DNA of 64,000 nt from Voacanga thouarsii (Eukaryota; Streptophyta; Magnoliopsida; Gentianales; Apocynaceae): contig JANUWF010001726.1 in the NCBI GenBank assembly GCA_026120185.1, positions 1 to 64,000 of the forward strand, written 5' to 3'. This document shows, one piece after another, positions 45,990-56,250 of this stretch. Made by a program: the position numbers and the translations under genes. The notes below the pieces were generated by a model. The model saw nothing but the letters and a program-made list of their open reading frames with translations. It did no database searches and was not told the origin of the DNA. The number at the start of each line of letters is the position of its first letter. Positions within the stretch are counted from its first letter, which is position 1.

Positions 45990-46898
45990 CTAAAGAAAAA
46001 TACTAATAAAAATCCTAACAAAGCAAAAAAAAACACAACTCACTCCCCCATACTTAAGATGGAAAATATTTTCCTTATTTGAGGGAATAACACCTAACAA
46101 CAAAAAATGGAACTTAGACAAAATAAAAGAATGACCAAAAGACCTAAAGAAATCCAAATTTAAAATAAACCCAAAACACATAAAAAAAAAACACTCTTTC
46201 CACTTATCATCTTTTCTCATCAAACCTTTGTAAAAAAAATTAATGCTCAATGAAAAAAGTAGGCATGACGAAAGCAGAAATAAGAGAGGATTTTGAAAAA
46301 TGGAGGGTTCATGAAAAATATTAGTTGCAATGAATGTAAATGCATGACCCCCTATCCGTAGCATCTTTTTAGACATACAAATCAAGTTCCCAACACAAAG
46401 ATGTAAAGTATATCTAAAAAGTGTACAAATATTAGAATTATCACTTATCCCTTTAAAAGATTTGTCACAATTAAAATTTTTCTTAAAACTTAGCAATTGA
46501 GTTCTTAAAGATGGGATCAAGAAATCAGTACTTTTTACCACATCTACAAAAACTAAGTTACCTCTCTTTGAATGGGATGAAGGGTAAAAATTACCACAAT
46601 CCTCCAAGGACTTCTTACGATGTAGCATTGAAAGATCCAACTCTTTGAGGCATGATAAATTCAATACATCATCATTTGGACCCTTATTCTCCAAGAATTG
46701 AGAAGAACCTAAAAAATCGTGTGATAAAGAGAGATTAGAATTATTAACACATAGAGGAGAATTGAGTACCTCTCTTTTCACATTAGATAATTGGTCCTCA
46801 TATCCGCTCTCTTTTCCTTTGTGATTCTCTTGTTCAAGCATATGGGTCTTTATAGAATCCTCAACCAACTTGGCTAGTTGTGTTCTTTGATGGCTCAT
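45990..46898 (-). CDS. unrecognised 302-codon ORF of the nested LTR element
   Basis: This is the only sizeable open frame in the element: MSHQRTQLAKLVEDSIKTH at 46,898 to a stop at 45,990. The first 100 residues are hydrophilic, rich in E, K, N and S. The last 120 contain several hydrophobic and Phe/Leu-rich stretches (FLLSSCLLFSLSINFF near residue 208, FFMCFGFILNLDFF near 239) that could be membrane segments or merely translated T-rich sequence. The end coincides with KYGGV, encoded by an AAGTATGGGGGA tract typical of the 3' region of Ty3/gypsy elements. I recognise no domain. It is not gag, RT or integrase as far as I can see. It may be a conserved accessory ORF of a non-autonomous family, or chance. 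Confidence 0.4.
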   Translation of the reverse strand: MSHQRTQLAKLVEDSIKTHMLEQENHKGKESGYEDQLSNVKREVLNSPLCVNNSNLSLSHDFLGSSQFLENKGPNDDVLNLSCLKELDLSMLHRKKSLEDCGNFYPSSHSKRGNLVFVDVVKSTDFLIPSLRTQLLSFKKNFNCDKSFKGISDNSNICTLFRYTLHLCVGNLICMSKKMLRIGGHAFTFIATNIFHEPSIFQNPLLFLLSSCLLFSLSINFFYKGLMRKDDKWKECFFFMCFGFILNLDFFRSFGHSFILSKFHFLLLGVIPSNKENIFHLKYGGVSCVFFCFVRIFISIFL

Positions 46899-47099
46899 AC
46901 ATTCGGGTGCTTCTTCATGCCACTTAATGGAGTTGAGGCTTCAAGTGATGTCTCACAAAAAGTGTCAATCTGAGCTTGTAAATTTGTCAAATTCTCGTCA
47001 TTATAGCTCATTTGCTCTTGTGTCCAAAAGTAGTTGTCCATAATGATGTCAATCTCACGCTCAAAGAAAAATAAATATCAAATAAAAAATTAAAAAAAT

Positions 47100-47166
47100 A
47101 ATAAAAAATAAAAAATAAAAAAAATAAAAAAAATAAAAAGGAAAAAACAAATAATAGAAAAATAAG
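47100..47166. repeat. A-rich simple repeat
   Basis: AAAAATAAAA-type tract immediately inside the right LTR. It replaces the place where a primer binding site would be expected. Confidence 0.6.
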
Positions 47167-48301
47167 TTATGAATCTACTTAGATAAATTCCACTTCATTT
47201 CCCAATCCATGGAACTACTATTTTTTTTATTAATAGTAACAGATTTGCCAATCAAGCTAATATAACCAAACACATGCATTAAACTCAATTCTTTATAAGC
47301 ATGAAATTAGCTAATAACCCTTTGCTCGAGGTGAAATCAACTAATATTTGATTACTTAGTTCTATAATCTTAACTTCGTTGCCCAAGTCCATTAAGATTT
47401 AACAAATACGAAATCAATGCAATGAAACTCCTAATATCGTTATCCCAAGTCAATTAGAAGAACTTGCATCAATAACCAATGATAACAAGTAATCAAACAC
47501 CAAAGAAGATAAATAATTGATCAAATAACTAAATCAACACAAAATCATGAATCCAAAATAATGTTAAAGTACAATAAAAACATTGAATACATCATTTTTT
47601 AAGGAAAAGAAAACAAAGATAAAAGAAAGCACTCATAGGCAAGCCTCTTTCTTCTCCTTTGAAGACTCCCTTAAACAACCCTCCTTGATTTGGTGAATTT
47701 CTCATTCAATGAGTGTTTTGAATTTATGCTCTTAGATCCACCTCTCTATATTTCCTTTCTCTTGTATTTTCTTACTTTTATCGGCCTCTTTGATGTTAAA
47801 TTCCTTACTTGAGAGATCTTGGCCGAGTAGGAATTAAAAAATACCGAAATCTTTAGAAAATTCTTAAATTCGTACACAGGATTTTCGCCTTCTAGAGCAG
47901 GCCTGGCATCGGATCCCTTCGCACCCGGCACCAAGTGCAATCTGTTCTTCCTCTAGTTTTTTGCTCTATTTTCACTGGCGAGACAGAATGGACCCGGTGC
48001 CTGGTCTACTTGCCAGATCTGGTACCAGGTCTATTATGTTATCTTCCCGAAAGTTGCTCAGTTTCCTCTCCTTGACCAGAATGGACTCGGCGCCTAGTCC
48101 TTTGGTTGGATCGCGCGCCGTGTACATTCTAAAATTTCACCAATTTTACTCGAATTTAACTCAAACCTACACAAATTTGCTAAAAATACTTTTTACAAGC
48201 AAAATATCAAATAGGAAGGAATATACCTAGTTGTTACAGCAAAGCTATCTCAAAATAATCTCAAATAACTAGGAAAATAATGGTGATTTTAGCCCCTATC
48301 A
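47167..48301 (-). repeat. 5' LTR of the nested element
   Basis: 1,135 bp, ending CTATCA. Compared with the left LTR it lacks about 370 bp at its left side, with ATG at the join. Confidence 0.6.
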
Positions 48302-50700
48302 CTAAGCCACCTCAAGATGCGTCAACGATTCAAGCCAACAAATAAAAAACTCAAAAAACATACATGAATCATTCAATAGGGGTAATCACCTATTACCTAT
48401 GGGAAGTGATCACCCATCACTCACAGGGAATGATCACCCATCACTCACGGGGATCCAGTAATGAAATATAAAAATGATTATCTTACCTTAGTAATGCTCT
48501 TCTGGATAGCCAAAGAAACAACAAGCTCAAGTAACCTGTGACACATATCACATGAAATAATCATCAAACGGTGTGAGCAAATCACTATTTATAGCAAGTT
48601 CAAAGGACATCATTCATAAGCATGGAATAGGCTTAAAAGATAAATAGTAAGAAGAAACTTTGTAATTCCAACAGAGCATTAGACGCATGAAGACGGAGGA
48701 CATCTTAGTTAACCAAAAATAATGATTCAAAGGGTATACACCATTGTGTATCCGTCCATCTTGTTTTGCTTTATTTCTTTTCGTTGGTTTCATACCTTTA
48801 CAAGCTAAGATGCTATGGGCACTCAAAGTATAAATAGAATACAACAATATTAACACAGCAATGTTAATAGATTTGTTGGACCAAATAAAAAAGATAAAGA
48901 AGTTTCTAATTATTTAGTAATTTCCGAAGAGTCTAAATAAATTGTTTTTTATTTCCACTTGCTAACAAATGAATGAATAATGTGCAACTTAGTAATTCTC
49001 GTATTGGCAATGCTTGCTCTTTACTAGTCTAACTATTTAAAAGTGAATAGCATTTCAAGTTGTATTTAGAAGAGTTGTATTCAATAAACTATAGAATTTT
49101 TGAATTTCAATCTTCAAGATGACTCCACAATTTCCAGTAATTCATTAGTTTTCTTTTAAAATTCTATCGCTTTTATATGTGTAAATTTGCTAAAAGTGAC
49201 TGTTATTTTAAAATAGAGGGAGTAACGAATTATTCCAAATTTGGAAAATTATTGTAAAACTAGAAAACAAAGAAGAAAACCTTGGAGTATCATCCAGGCA
49301 TAGAATTTCTCCTAACTGCATCTTTAAATACCATACATAGAAAATAACATACCATCTAAACCATACCCTTCATAAACTTAACCCCTCTATTAGGCCAACA
49401 TATCTTCTTGTTTAAGAAATGATGAAAATTCTTTCTACTGTTTCAGGAACCCAATTGTCATTTCATGGGATAAAGTCCTTTTCACACCTTAAAATATCTT
49501 TGTCATTTAATTCAATAACATTCGTTACATAAAAACATACTTATGCATGGATAATCACAACCCACAAATAAAGTATTTAAATATAAACAATAAATAATTA
49601 TTACTTCTTTCTATTTCTTTTTACATATTGGAAAGAACATATACAATTAAATCATAATTTTTATACAGTAAAAAAATATTTTTACTCGATAAAATTTTCA
49701 TCTTACCATATTGAAATATTCATTCTATATCATCTTATCACTATTGCCCAATTTGATAAACCAACCCCTAGAAAATTTCGTCCAATCCATCCCTCTTTAT
49801 TTTATAATGATTACCATTTCAAAAATCAAAACAAGGTTCAATCCCCCAAGTCTAAGCAATTGATAGCATAACACAAAAGCATTTACTAATGGACAACAAG
49901 CATTTTCCATGAGAAAGAGGAGCATTTTTCATGTGGTGCAAGTTCATGTTAAAAATCCAATTTTGAGTGGACAGCGAGAATTTTTCATGGCATTGATAAT
50001 CTAGAATTTTGTCTCTTTCTTATGAGAAAAAGGAGCTAGGAGCAAATCTACCAATGTAGCTAAACGAAATGAGTTATCAATTCAGCTAACACCACAATAC
50101 AATTTAACGCATCAAATATAAGTTAATACAAATTCTGCTTAATCTTGATAGCATAACAAGGTATTTAATGATTAATCCCTCAAATTGCAAATAAAATTCA
50201 ACAGCTCAAGATACTTGATTCTTAAAATATTGTTAACTCAAAAGTAAAATCAAAGATCCAAAGTTTAAAAGTCACATTGGAGAGAAAAACACCACTGCCT
50301 AATTGCTCGGTCTGCTTCTCTGTTGAAAACAATAGCTTGAGGTTTAACTTGAAGTTCAATCGAGCTCCCAAAAATCTTCAATAAGCTCGAAAGCTTACAC
50401 AAAGGGGTCAAAATCATGTAGTAGCAGGAGGAAATGTGTTGGAAAAGAAGCCGAAAAGAAGGCAGTATCTTGTGTATAGTAAAGAGCGCCAGAGAAATGG
50501 TAGCAGTAGCAGGTGGAATGCAGAAAGGAGGAGCACCGGAGGGCTGTGCCAAAAAAGAAGAAACAAGTCGGAAAGGAAGGCGTCGCGACGAAGAAGAAAG
50601 AAAGGGCTCGTCACGATGGAGAAGCAGAAGTTTGTTTGAAGAAGCCGATTTTGTATAGAAAATTGGCGTGTTCTAGGTTTTTTATTAAATGATTCGACAA
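48302..50700. other. CACTA interior, 5' part; no gene recognised
   Basis: This lies between the TNP2 start and the right subterminal repeats, that is the transcript leader side of the transposase. A purine-rich patch at 50,430-50,650 gives overlapping frames on both strands with no family resemblance. An incomplete 24-bp minisatellite is present at 48,380-48,450. Confidence 0.45.
48380..48450. repeat. short minisatellite (about 24 bp x 3)
   Basis: Three imperfect copies of GGGAATGATCACCCATCACT plus a few bases. Confidence 0.7.
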
Positions 50701-50982
50701 TTATAAACTGTCACATATGGGAAAAATAATTTAATATTTTTAAGCCGTCTATTAATATGTCTGAATCGTCATATTAATATGTCTGAGGTGTTGCTAAATA
50801 CGATGGAATTATTAGCCATCGTATTAAACGGACAGATACGACGGTTAAACATAACCATTGTATTAAGTAATTAGATATGATGGTTAATCATCGTATTAAA
50901 TGGCTAGATACGACGGTTGCACGTAAACCTTCATATTAAATTAAAAAGAAAAAAACAGCATTTGTCTTACTCCTGCTTTATT

Positions 50983-50990
<8 letters not shown>

Positions 50991-51018
<28 letters not shown>
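50991..51018. repeat. (CA)n microsatellite
   Basis: Fourteen CA dinucleotides. Confidence 0.9.
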
Positions 51019-51020
<2 letters not shown>

Positions 51021-51127
51021 AATATTACTAATGTGACAAATAAAATTATATAAAATTTACTTTTATAATAATTATAAATACAATGTCTATTTATGAATGA
51101 ATGAAATAATTAAGATATATAGTATGT

Positions 51128-51153
51128 TATATATATATATATATATATATATA
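51128..51153. repeat. (TA)n microsatellite
   Basis: Thirteen TA dinucleotides. Confidence 0.9.
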
Positions 51154-52083
51154 ATTACCATATGTGTATGTTCATAATTAATTTTTTTTATGTTATGTAA
51201 CATATTAATTTAATATATACTCACTAACTAATGAAAGATATATTATGATATATATAAACATATATATAAAAGAATAACTATTAATAAAATGAAATTCATA
51301 CTCTTTAATACAAATATATAAAAACTTAAGAAGTATACAAATTTTTAATTGACAAGTTTTTCATTTATAACCATTAGATTATTTATAAAGTTAAAATAAG
51401 TTTAGTGGCCAAACTTGAAGGTCGTTTGATTCATTTTACCACATTTCTCGAGGATATACAAACAATAGTAAGATAACATTCTGGCACATTTACAATTATA
51501 AGAATATCAAATTAATGATCCAACTATTAAACTTGTCAAAATTATTACGAAAAGTATTGTGACTAAATTACAAAATAATCAGAAAAAATTTGAATTATTT
51601 TTTATGTTTTTTTATAATATGAACTAAAAATGACGGCCAAAATAGTCGTATTAGTCAAATATAAATGACGGTTTATCAATTAACCGTGGTATTTACTAAA
51701 GTAAAATCGAGGCTTTGAAAACCATAGTATTAATCTAACTAAAAATGACGCTCAAATGCCGTCGTATTTGACACGTGTAATCAATAGGGCACAAAATGAA
51801 TACTAAATACAACGGTTTAATAAACTGTCGTATAACCATTGATTATGTAATAGTTTTTCATAACCGTCATATTATATTGAAACGATTATGACAGTTTAAT
51901 GTAACCATTGCATTTTCTTGATTTATACAATGGTTTTTCCTAAACTGTCGTAAAAAGTCAATATAATACGACGCTCGTTAGCCATCATATTAGATGGTCT
52001 ATTGCGACAGTTTTATGACTGTCATTTTTTGTTCCTTCGTATTTGCCCCCCCCCCTCCCCCACACACACTTTTTATAGTGTTA

Positions 52084-53649
52084 CTAAATATTGATTCAAT
52101 AACTTAAGATTTATTGGCATCTATATTATAATTAGGAATGGTAGGAAAGAGTTAGATAAATAAATGAAGCTATTTCAAAGGGATCTTGATTGATTTCTAT
52201 CATTTATTATTTAATATTAATAATTTTACAAAATTATCCTTCATTTTGTAAGGTGATCAAATTATGTGTTTTGAATTTTTTGTCCCAAAAAAGATACAAT
52301 AATAACATATTACCTTCATACAATATGTTACGTAGAATATAATTTGTTGAGACATAAAATATTTGCTATTGTGAAATTGTGAATTAAAACCGAAAATAAT
52401 CTATATCATTTTATTTGCTAATAACCAAAAGAGAAATTAGTCTATTTAGCCCCTAAAATTTGGAGTTTTAATAGTCTCTAATAAAATTATAACCTATCAA
52501 GTGTGGTCTTTCAATCTCTTTTTGGTGTAAACTCCTGCCAAAATATGTATTGGTTTTGGAGAGAATCAACTAATATGCCTATTTTGTATTTAAAAGAAAA
52601 ATAATGTGCAATGAAGTGACTTTTTTTAGTTGAAGTTTATACAAAAAAAAGAGAGTTAAGACTATTTAGTAGGTTATAATTTAAGTAGAGACCATAATAG
52701 TTAAAAAAAATTATTAAGGACGAAAATATTATAAATCTTAAACTTTAGAAACCAAATATACTAATTTTCCTTAAAAAAAAAAGAAATTCATGGCAACAGG
52801 GATACAAGTGATTGTTAAAGTGTTCTTGATAAACTGTAGATGAATGTTAAAGAATCTCCCATTTGTTGCATTCTGATGAGGATAGTTAGTGCATTCACAT
52901 GTGCCATTAAATATTAGACTCCAATTGTGCTTTTTGCTCCACTATTGGTTCTTCATGGAGCTTCCATTCGGGCCCAAAAAGGGGGAAAAAAAAATATGTT
53001 AACAGAGTTTGTTTGTGCTTAGGATGGAGTTCCAATTACTCAAAAAAATTCGTTGTTGTTCCCTGCTTCTAACGACGGATCTTGACTTATGAACTTGAGG
53101 TGTCAATTGTATTATGTTAATAGATTATAATAACGATAGAAACTATTTACGTAATCAATATAATAATAAATAAAATTCTTATAAAATCATAAATTTTACA
53201 AACTAAAATATGAAAAAAATGAGAAAAAAATGTTTATAAAATAAAACATTTACCTAGAATTGTGAATGACATTCCTTGTGGTGTAAATCTGTGATATTCT
53301 TTTCAACTTTCGCCCAAATCTTTTTCTAGTCTAAAGCTTCTTATGCCAAAAATTATTTATTGGCTTTATATAGATCTAAAAGGCTTCATTGGAAAGTTAA
53401 AAGTTTCCTCAAAAAATGAAAAATTGAAAATAAAAGTTAAATTGATATAATTTTATTGACTTTATATTTAAGCTAAATTAATTTATTTTAACAACTTTAA
53501 TATATTTTTATTGGTAAGTAAAAATAAATAGATAAATAATACAATTATTGTAATTTTAATTTTAAATTAAAAAATATTTTTTAGAGTCTATTTTTTAAAA
53601 AACAATCTATATAAAATATATTAAATTTTTTTGTTGGGAGAACCTAATT

Positions 53650-53652
<3 letters not shown>
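52084..53652. other. no gene recognised
   Basis: AT-rich sequence right of the CACTA. No frames over 60 codons, no terminal repeats or family resemblance seen. Confidence 0.5.

Positions 53653-53697
<45 letters not shown>
53653..53697. repeat. (AT)n microsatellite
   Basis: About 22 AT dinucleotides, followed at 53,758 by a 19-base T-tract. The isoleucine/tyrosine run in the frame here is an artefact. Confidence 0.9.
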
Positions 53698-53698
<1 letters not shown>

Positions 53699-53917
53699 GG
53701 GGTTTTCAAAAATCTTTGGCAAGAGAACTGCCACTGCAGGCCCCTCTCCCCCCTGCTTCTTTTTTTTTTTTTTTTTAGAAGTTGAAATTTCATATATGTT
53801 TCAATGCAACTTTAAGTTGAAAATATTTAAAGAACGTCATATATGCGTTCGCCTGATTATCTGCAACTTCAAAGAACATCTCAAGAACTACCAATATCGT
53901 ATCAAGAACTACCAGAT

Positions 53918-54732
53918 GTGGGGTGTTGTTTGGACAAATAGCAGGCAAAGCAATACTAAGCAACAAGGGTCAGTTGATTAGGCATAAGAAGATATTCACC
54001 TTTGTAGTTAAGGACGGTTCTTCGGAGAAGGGGCACTGGATCATGCATGAGTATTCCTTGGATGGTGTTTCAATATTGGAGGATGAGATTATAAGAGGGA
54101 GAAGGGATTACGTTATTTGCTGAGTAATATTGAATGAATCCAAGAGTCGTGGGGACAACTCTGTCAAAGGTTGTGAAAGCCTTGGAGAAAACCCTAGTGT
54201 TCAAGTCTTGGGGCGTATTAGGTTGACTGTAAAAGAAAGTCTAAATCTGTGCCTGAGGAAGAAGAAGTGCGACCTTCACAACGCACAAGGGTTGAGGACT
54301 ACTCCTGTCCAGGAATCGATAATAGGCTTCAAGATTTGGAGCTGTCTCCTTCAATACCATCTTAATTCTTGGAACAAGAAGATTATCCTAAATGGGTTTC
54401 TGATCAAAATAATTTGAATGCTGCTGCAATTAGACAGATGGAACTCAGTATTAGGGGATTCACATGATGATTCTTGGATTGATTTTGGGGAAGAAGCCGC
54501 CAACAGTGGTGGTTGTAGTGGAGGTTCAAGTGGCTCGAAAGATGTGAATGTGACCTCTCATATATTAAAGAATTTGGACTCGTATAATTGGGAGAGCATG
54601 CTTAGCATTGTAGAAGACATAGAGTTGCCGAAGCACGAACCAGAAGGGTTTTTTGATCTGGTAAAATTTATCGAGACTGAGCTAAAAAAGGATCCAAAAG
54701 GCTTGATTCTAGATCTTGAGTTGCTGAATTAA
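53918..54732 (+). pseudogene. NAC-domain transcription factor remnant, 5'-truncated
   Basis: The frame at 53,923 has the NAC subdomain C-D pattern: ILSNKGQLI, KKIFTFVVKDGSSEKGHWI, then MHEYSLDG. It is followed by the subdomain E-like GRRDYVIC and, after an in-frame TGA at 54,121, ILNESKSRG in the same phase. NAC proteins are plant DNA-binding regulators acting in the nucleus. Subdomains A and B are missing; AT and T tracts lie where they should be. Downstream the coding signal changes frame at least twice (54,230-54,460, then 54,460-54,732 with SWIDFGEEAANSGG and FDLVKFIETELKKDPKG) and stops after LELLN at 54,730-54,732. The TGA falls where NAC proteins usually have arginine, so CGA to TGA is likely. 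A gypsy element begins 39 bp further on. Confidence 0.72.
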
Positions 54733-54770
54733 GAATCGGACTACTGTGCTCATATGCTGGGCTAGTGGAA

Positions 54771-55101
54771 TGTCATGAGAACGACATTGTCAGCTTTGAC
54801 TGATTGGTTAAGCAGGAAGAATAAAGCAACATCACTTCATTTAGTAGGACGGCAGCGTTTGAAAAAGGTAGTTAAGCAATTCCAATGGTTATATAAAATG
54901 AAGTAAAGTTGTTGAAGAAGTTTAGTTTTTGCATTTCACATTTTTTGGCAATTGTTCAGAGTTAGATTATCTCTTTCGTCCCTCCGAATTTCCTTCAATC
55001 TTCTGTATCCCCTTCTTTTCTTCTACTGTAATTCTTAGTTAAATCAATAGAAGACATCTTTCCTCTATATTTCTTTATAATTTCTGGGTTATTTCATCAT
55101 A
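54771..55101 (+). repeat. gypsy 5' LTR
   Basis: 331 bp, same length as the 3' LTR. It ends CATCATA where the 3' copy has CATCACA. Confidence 0.9.
54890..54897 (+). promoter_or_regulatory. TATA box of the gypsy LTR
   Basis: TATATAAA, preceded by CCAATGG. The same TATATAAA is kept in the 3' LTR at 59,836-59,843. It is likely the element's RNA polymerase II start region. Confidence 0.5.
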
Positions 55102-55104
55102 AAT

Positions 55105-55116
55105 TGGTATCAGAGC
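55105..55116 (+). other. gypsy primer binding site (tRNA-Met type)
   Basis: TGGTATCAGAGC, the standard plant initiator-tRNA site, three bases after the LTR. Confidence 0.88.
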
Positions 55117-55262
55117 TGTTGATCCTCAGCCAATATAATGGTCATGACGACATCATAATCTGAATTCCACACCATTGGATCAAACGTAGAGATTATGGAA
55201 TTTTATAGTTCTGTGGAAATCTATGAAAATGAGTAGATGAAATAGATAAGGGAATCAAGAAA

Positions 55263-56250
55263 ATGTTTACCCAACATGATGAACTCAGATCTGCCTTAGC
55301 TATAGCATATTCTAAGACTTCACAGTTTAAAATTGATACACGACAAACAAACGTAATTGTGAAAGGGCTGGAAGATAAACTAGACAATTTGTGTGGGAAG
55401 TTGGATAGGCTATTGAAACATAAGAGAATACAAGGGGAGGGTAACCATAGAAGAGATGGTGGATCAACTGTTGGGGATACTGAGGGAGATTTGAGGTTCA
55501 ATAGTAAGGCTCTATATCATTGCCATAACCTTCCAAAGATTGATTTCCCTATTTTTGATGAAACCAATCCTAGGGAGTGGATTTCTAAATGCCATAGGTT
55601 CTTCCAGATCCACCCCCCTTAAACTGGAATTAGCTAAGTTATATATGAAGGGTAAGGCCTATATATGGATGCAGAGTTATAAGACCAGTCATGGGCTGGT
55701 TAATTGGCTGGGGTTTGCCATGACAGTTTGTAAAAAGTTTGGTGAAGGGATAGCAGATGATGTAATATGGGAATTCTATAAAATTAAGCAGAATGGAAGT
55801 GTGGAAGATTATATGGAAATGTTTGAAGAGTTAAAAGCCTTGTTCACCTACAGTTTATCTAACCTACCAGAGACCTAGTTTGTTTCAATTTTTTTAAGTG
55901 GATTAGGGGAGGAAATCAAAACTGCTGTACAGATGTTCCAATCTGAAACATTAGAAAGGGCCTATGAATTAGCTATTTCCCATAAAAAACACCTCACCCT
56001 ATCTCAAAAATTCCCTAAACCTAACCATAAAGTATTTAGTTCCTCAACACCAAAACCTTCCCTACAACCAGAAACCAAAAAAAAAAAAAAAAAAGTACAA
56101 ATTCTCTGATTCAAAACCTTTAGCCAAAGCTCCTATTTAGTTTAAAAAAATAACCCCAGATGAACTGCAGAGAAGGAAAGAGAGAGGGATGTGTTTCAAA
56201 TGTAGGGAAAAGTATGGTGCTAATCATGTTTGTGTGCTAAAGGAAGTAAA
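55263..56250 (+). pseudogene. gypsy gag
   Basis: The frame from 55,263 has the usual pre-capsid coiled region (VIVKGLEDKLDNLCGKLDRL) and then the capsid start LPKIDFPIFDETNPREWISK. A frameshift near 55,617 (C-run) moves the capsid into the next frame (LAKLYMKGKAYIWMQSY, VEDYMEMFEELKAL, to 55,878). Later parts are interrupted by stops, an A-run at 56,075-56,094, and a degenerate zinc knuckle CFKCREKYGANHVC at about 56,192. Gag normally forms the particle and packages RNA; this copy could not. Confidence 0.75.

Larger units (their letters stand above)
42928..48301 (-). mobile_element. non-autonomous LTR retrotransposon (LARD-like) nested in CACTA
   Basis: Two direct repeats of about 1.13 kb (43,301-44,426 and 47,172-48,301) end in GCCCCTATCA, the complement of an LTR start TGATAGGGGC. 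Just inside the left LTR the minus strand reads GGACAAGCAAAAATTCAAG then GTGTGGAG, a typical pre-LTR tract of plant Ty3/gypsy elements. A candidate target duplication CTAAG is at 42,923-42,927 and 48,302-48,306; this would make the left LTR about 1.5 kb, with the right one internally deleted, but the LTR would then end in TTAT and not TG, so the left edge is provisional. No RT, integrase or gag is recognisable inside. Confidence 0.65.
50720..52040. repeat. CACTA right subterminal repeats
   Basis: Inverted copies of the same TACGACGGTT-like motif as the left end (for example near 50,835, 50,905, 51,760, 51,960). They form two clusters separated by an AT-rich stretch. Confidence 0.75.
36063..52080 (-). 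mobile_element. CACTA (En/Spm) DNA transposon, 16 kb, degenerate
   Basis: The right end reads ...TTTTTATAGTG then TTA; its complement is the canonical CACTATAAAAA start. The left end, after TTA, reads TACTACTAAAATAAGG, a decayed version, and both ends then share CAAATAC. Both ends carry dense inverted copies of a TACGACGGTT-like motif. The internal minus-strand genes are TNP2 and a second Ptta/En/Spm-type gene, which is the classic CACTA content. A 5.4-kb LTR element is nested at 42,928-48,301; without it the CACTA is about 10.6 kb, a normal length. Confidence 0.85.

Noticed and set aside
50265..50658. Four overlapping 66-95-codon frames
   Set aside because: Purine/pyrimidine-skewed leader of the CACTA gene; open in several frames on both strands without any domain pattern.
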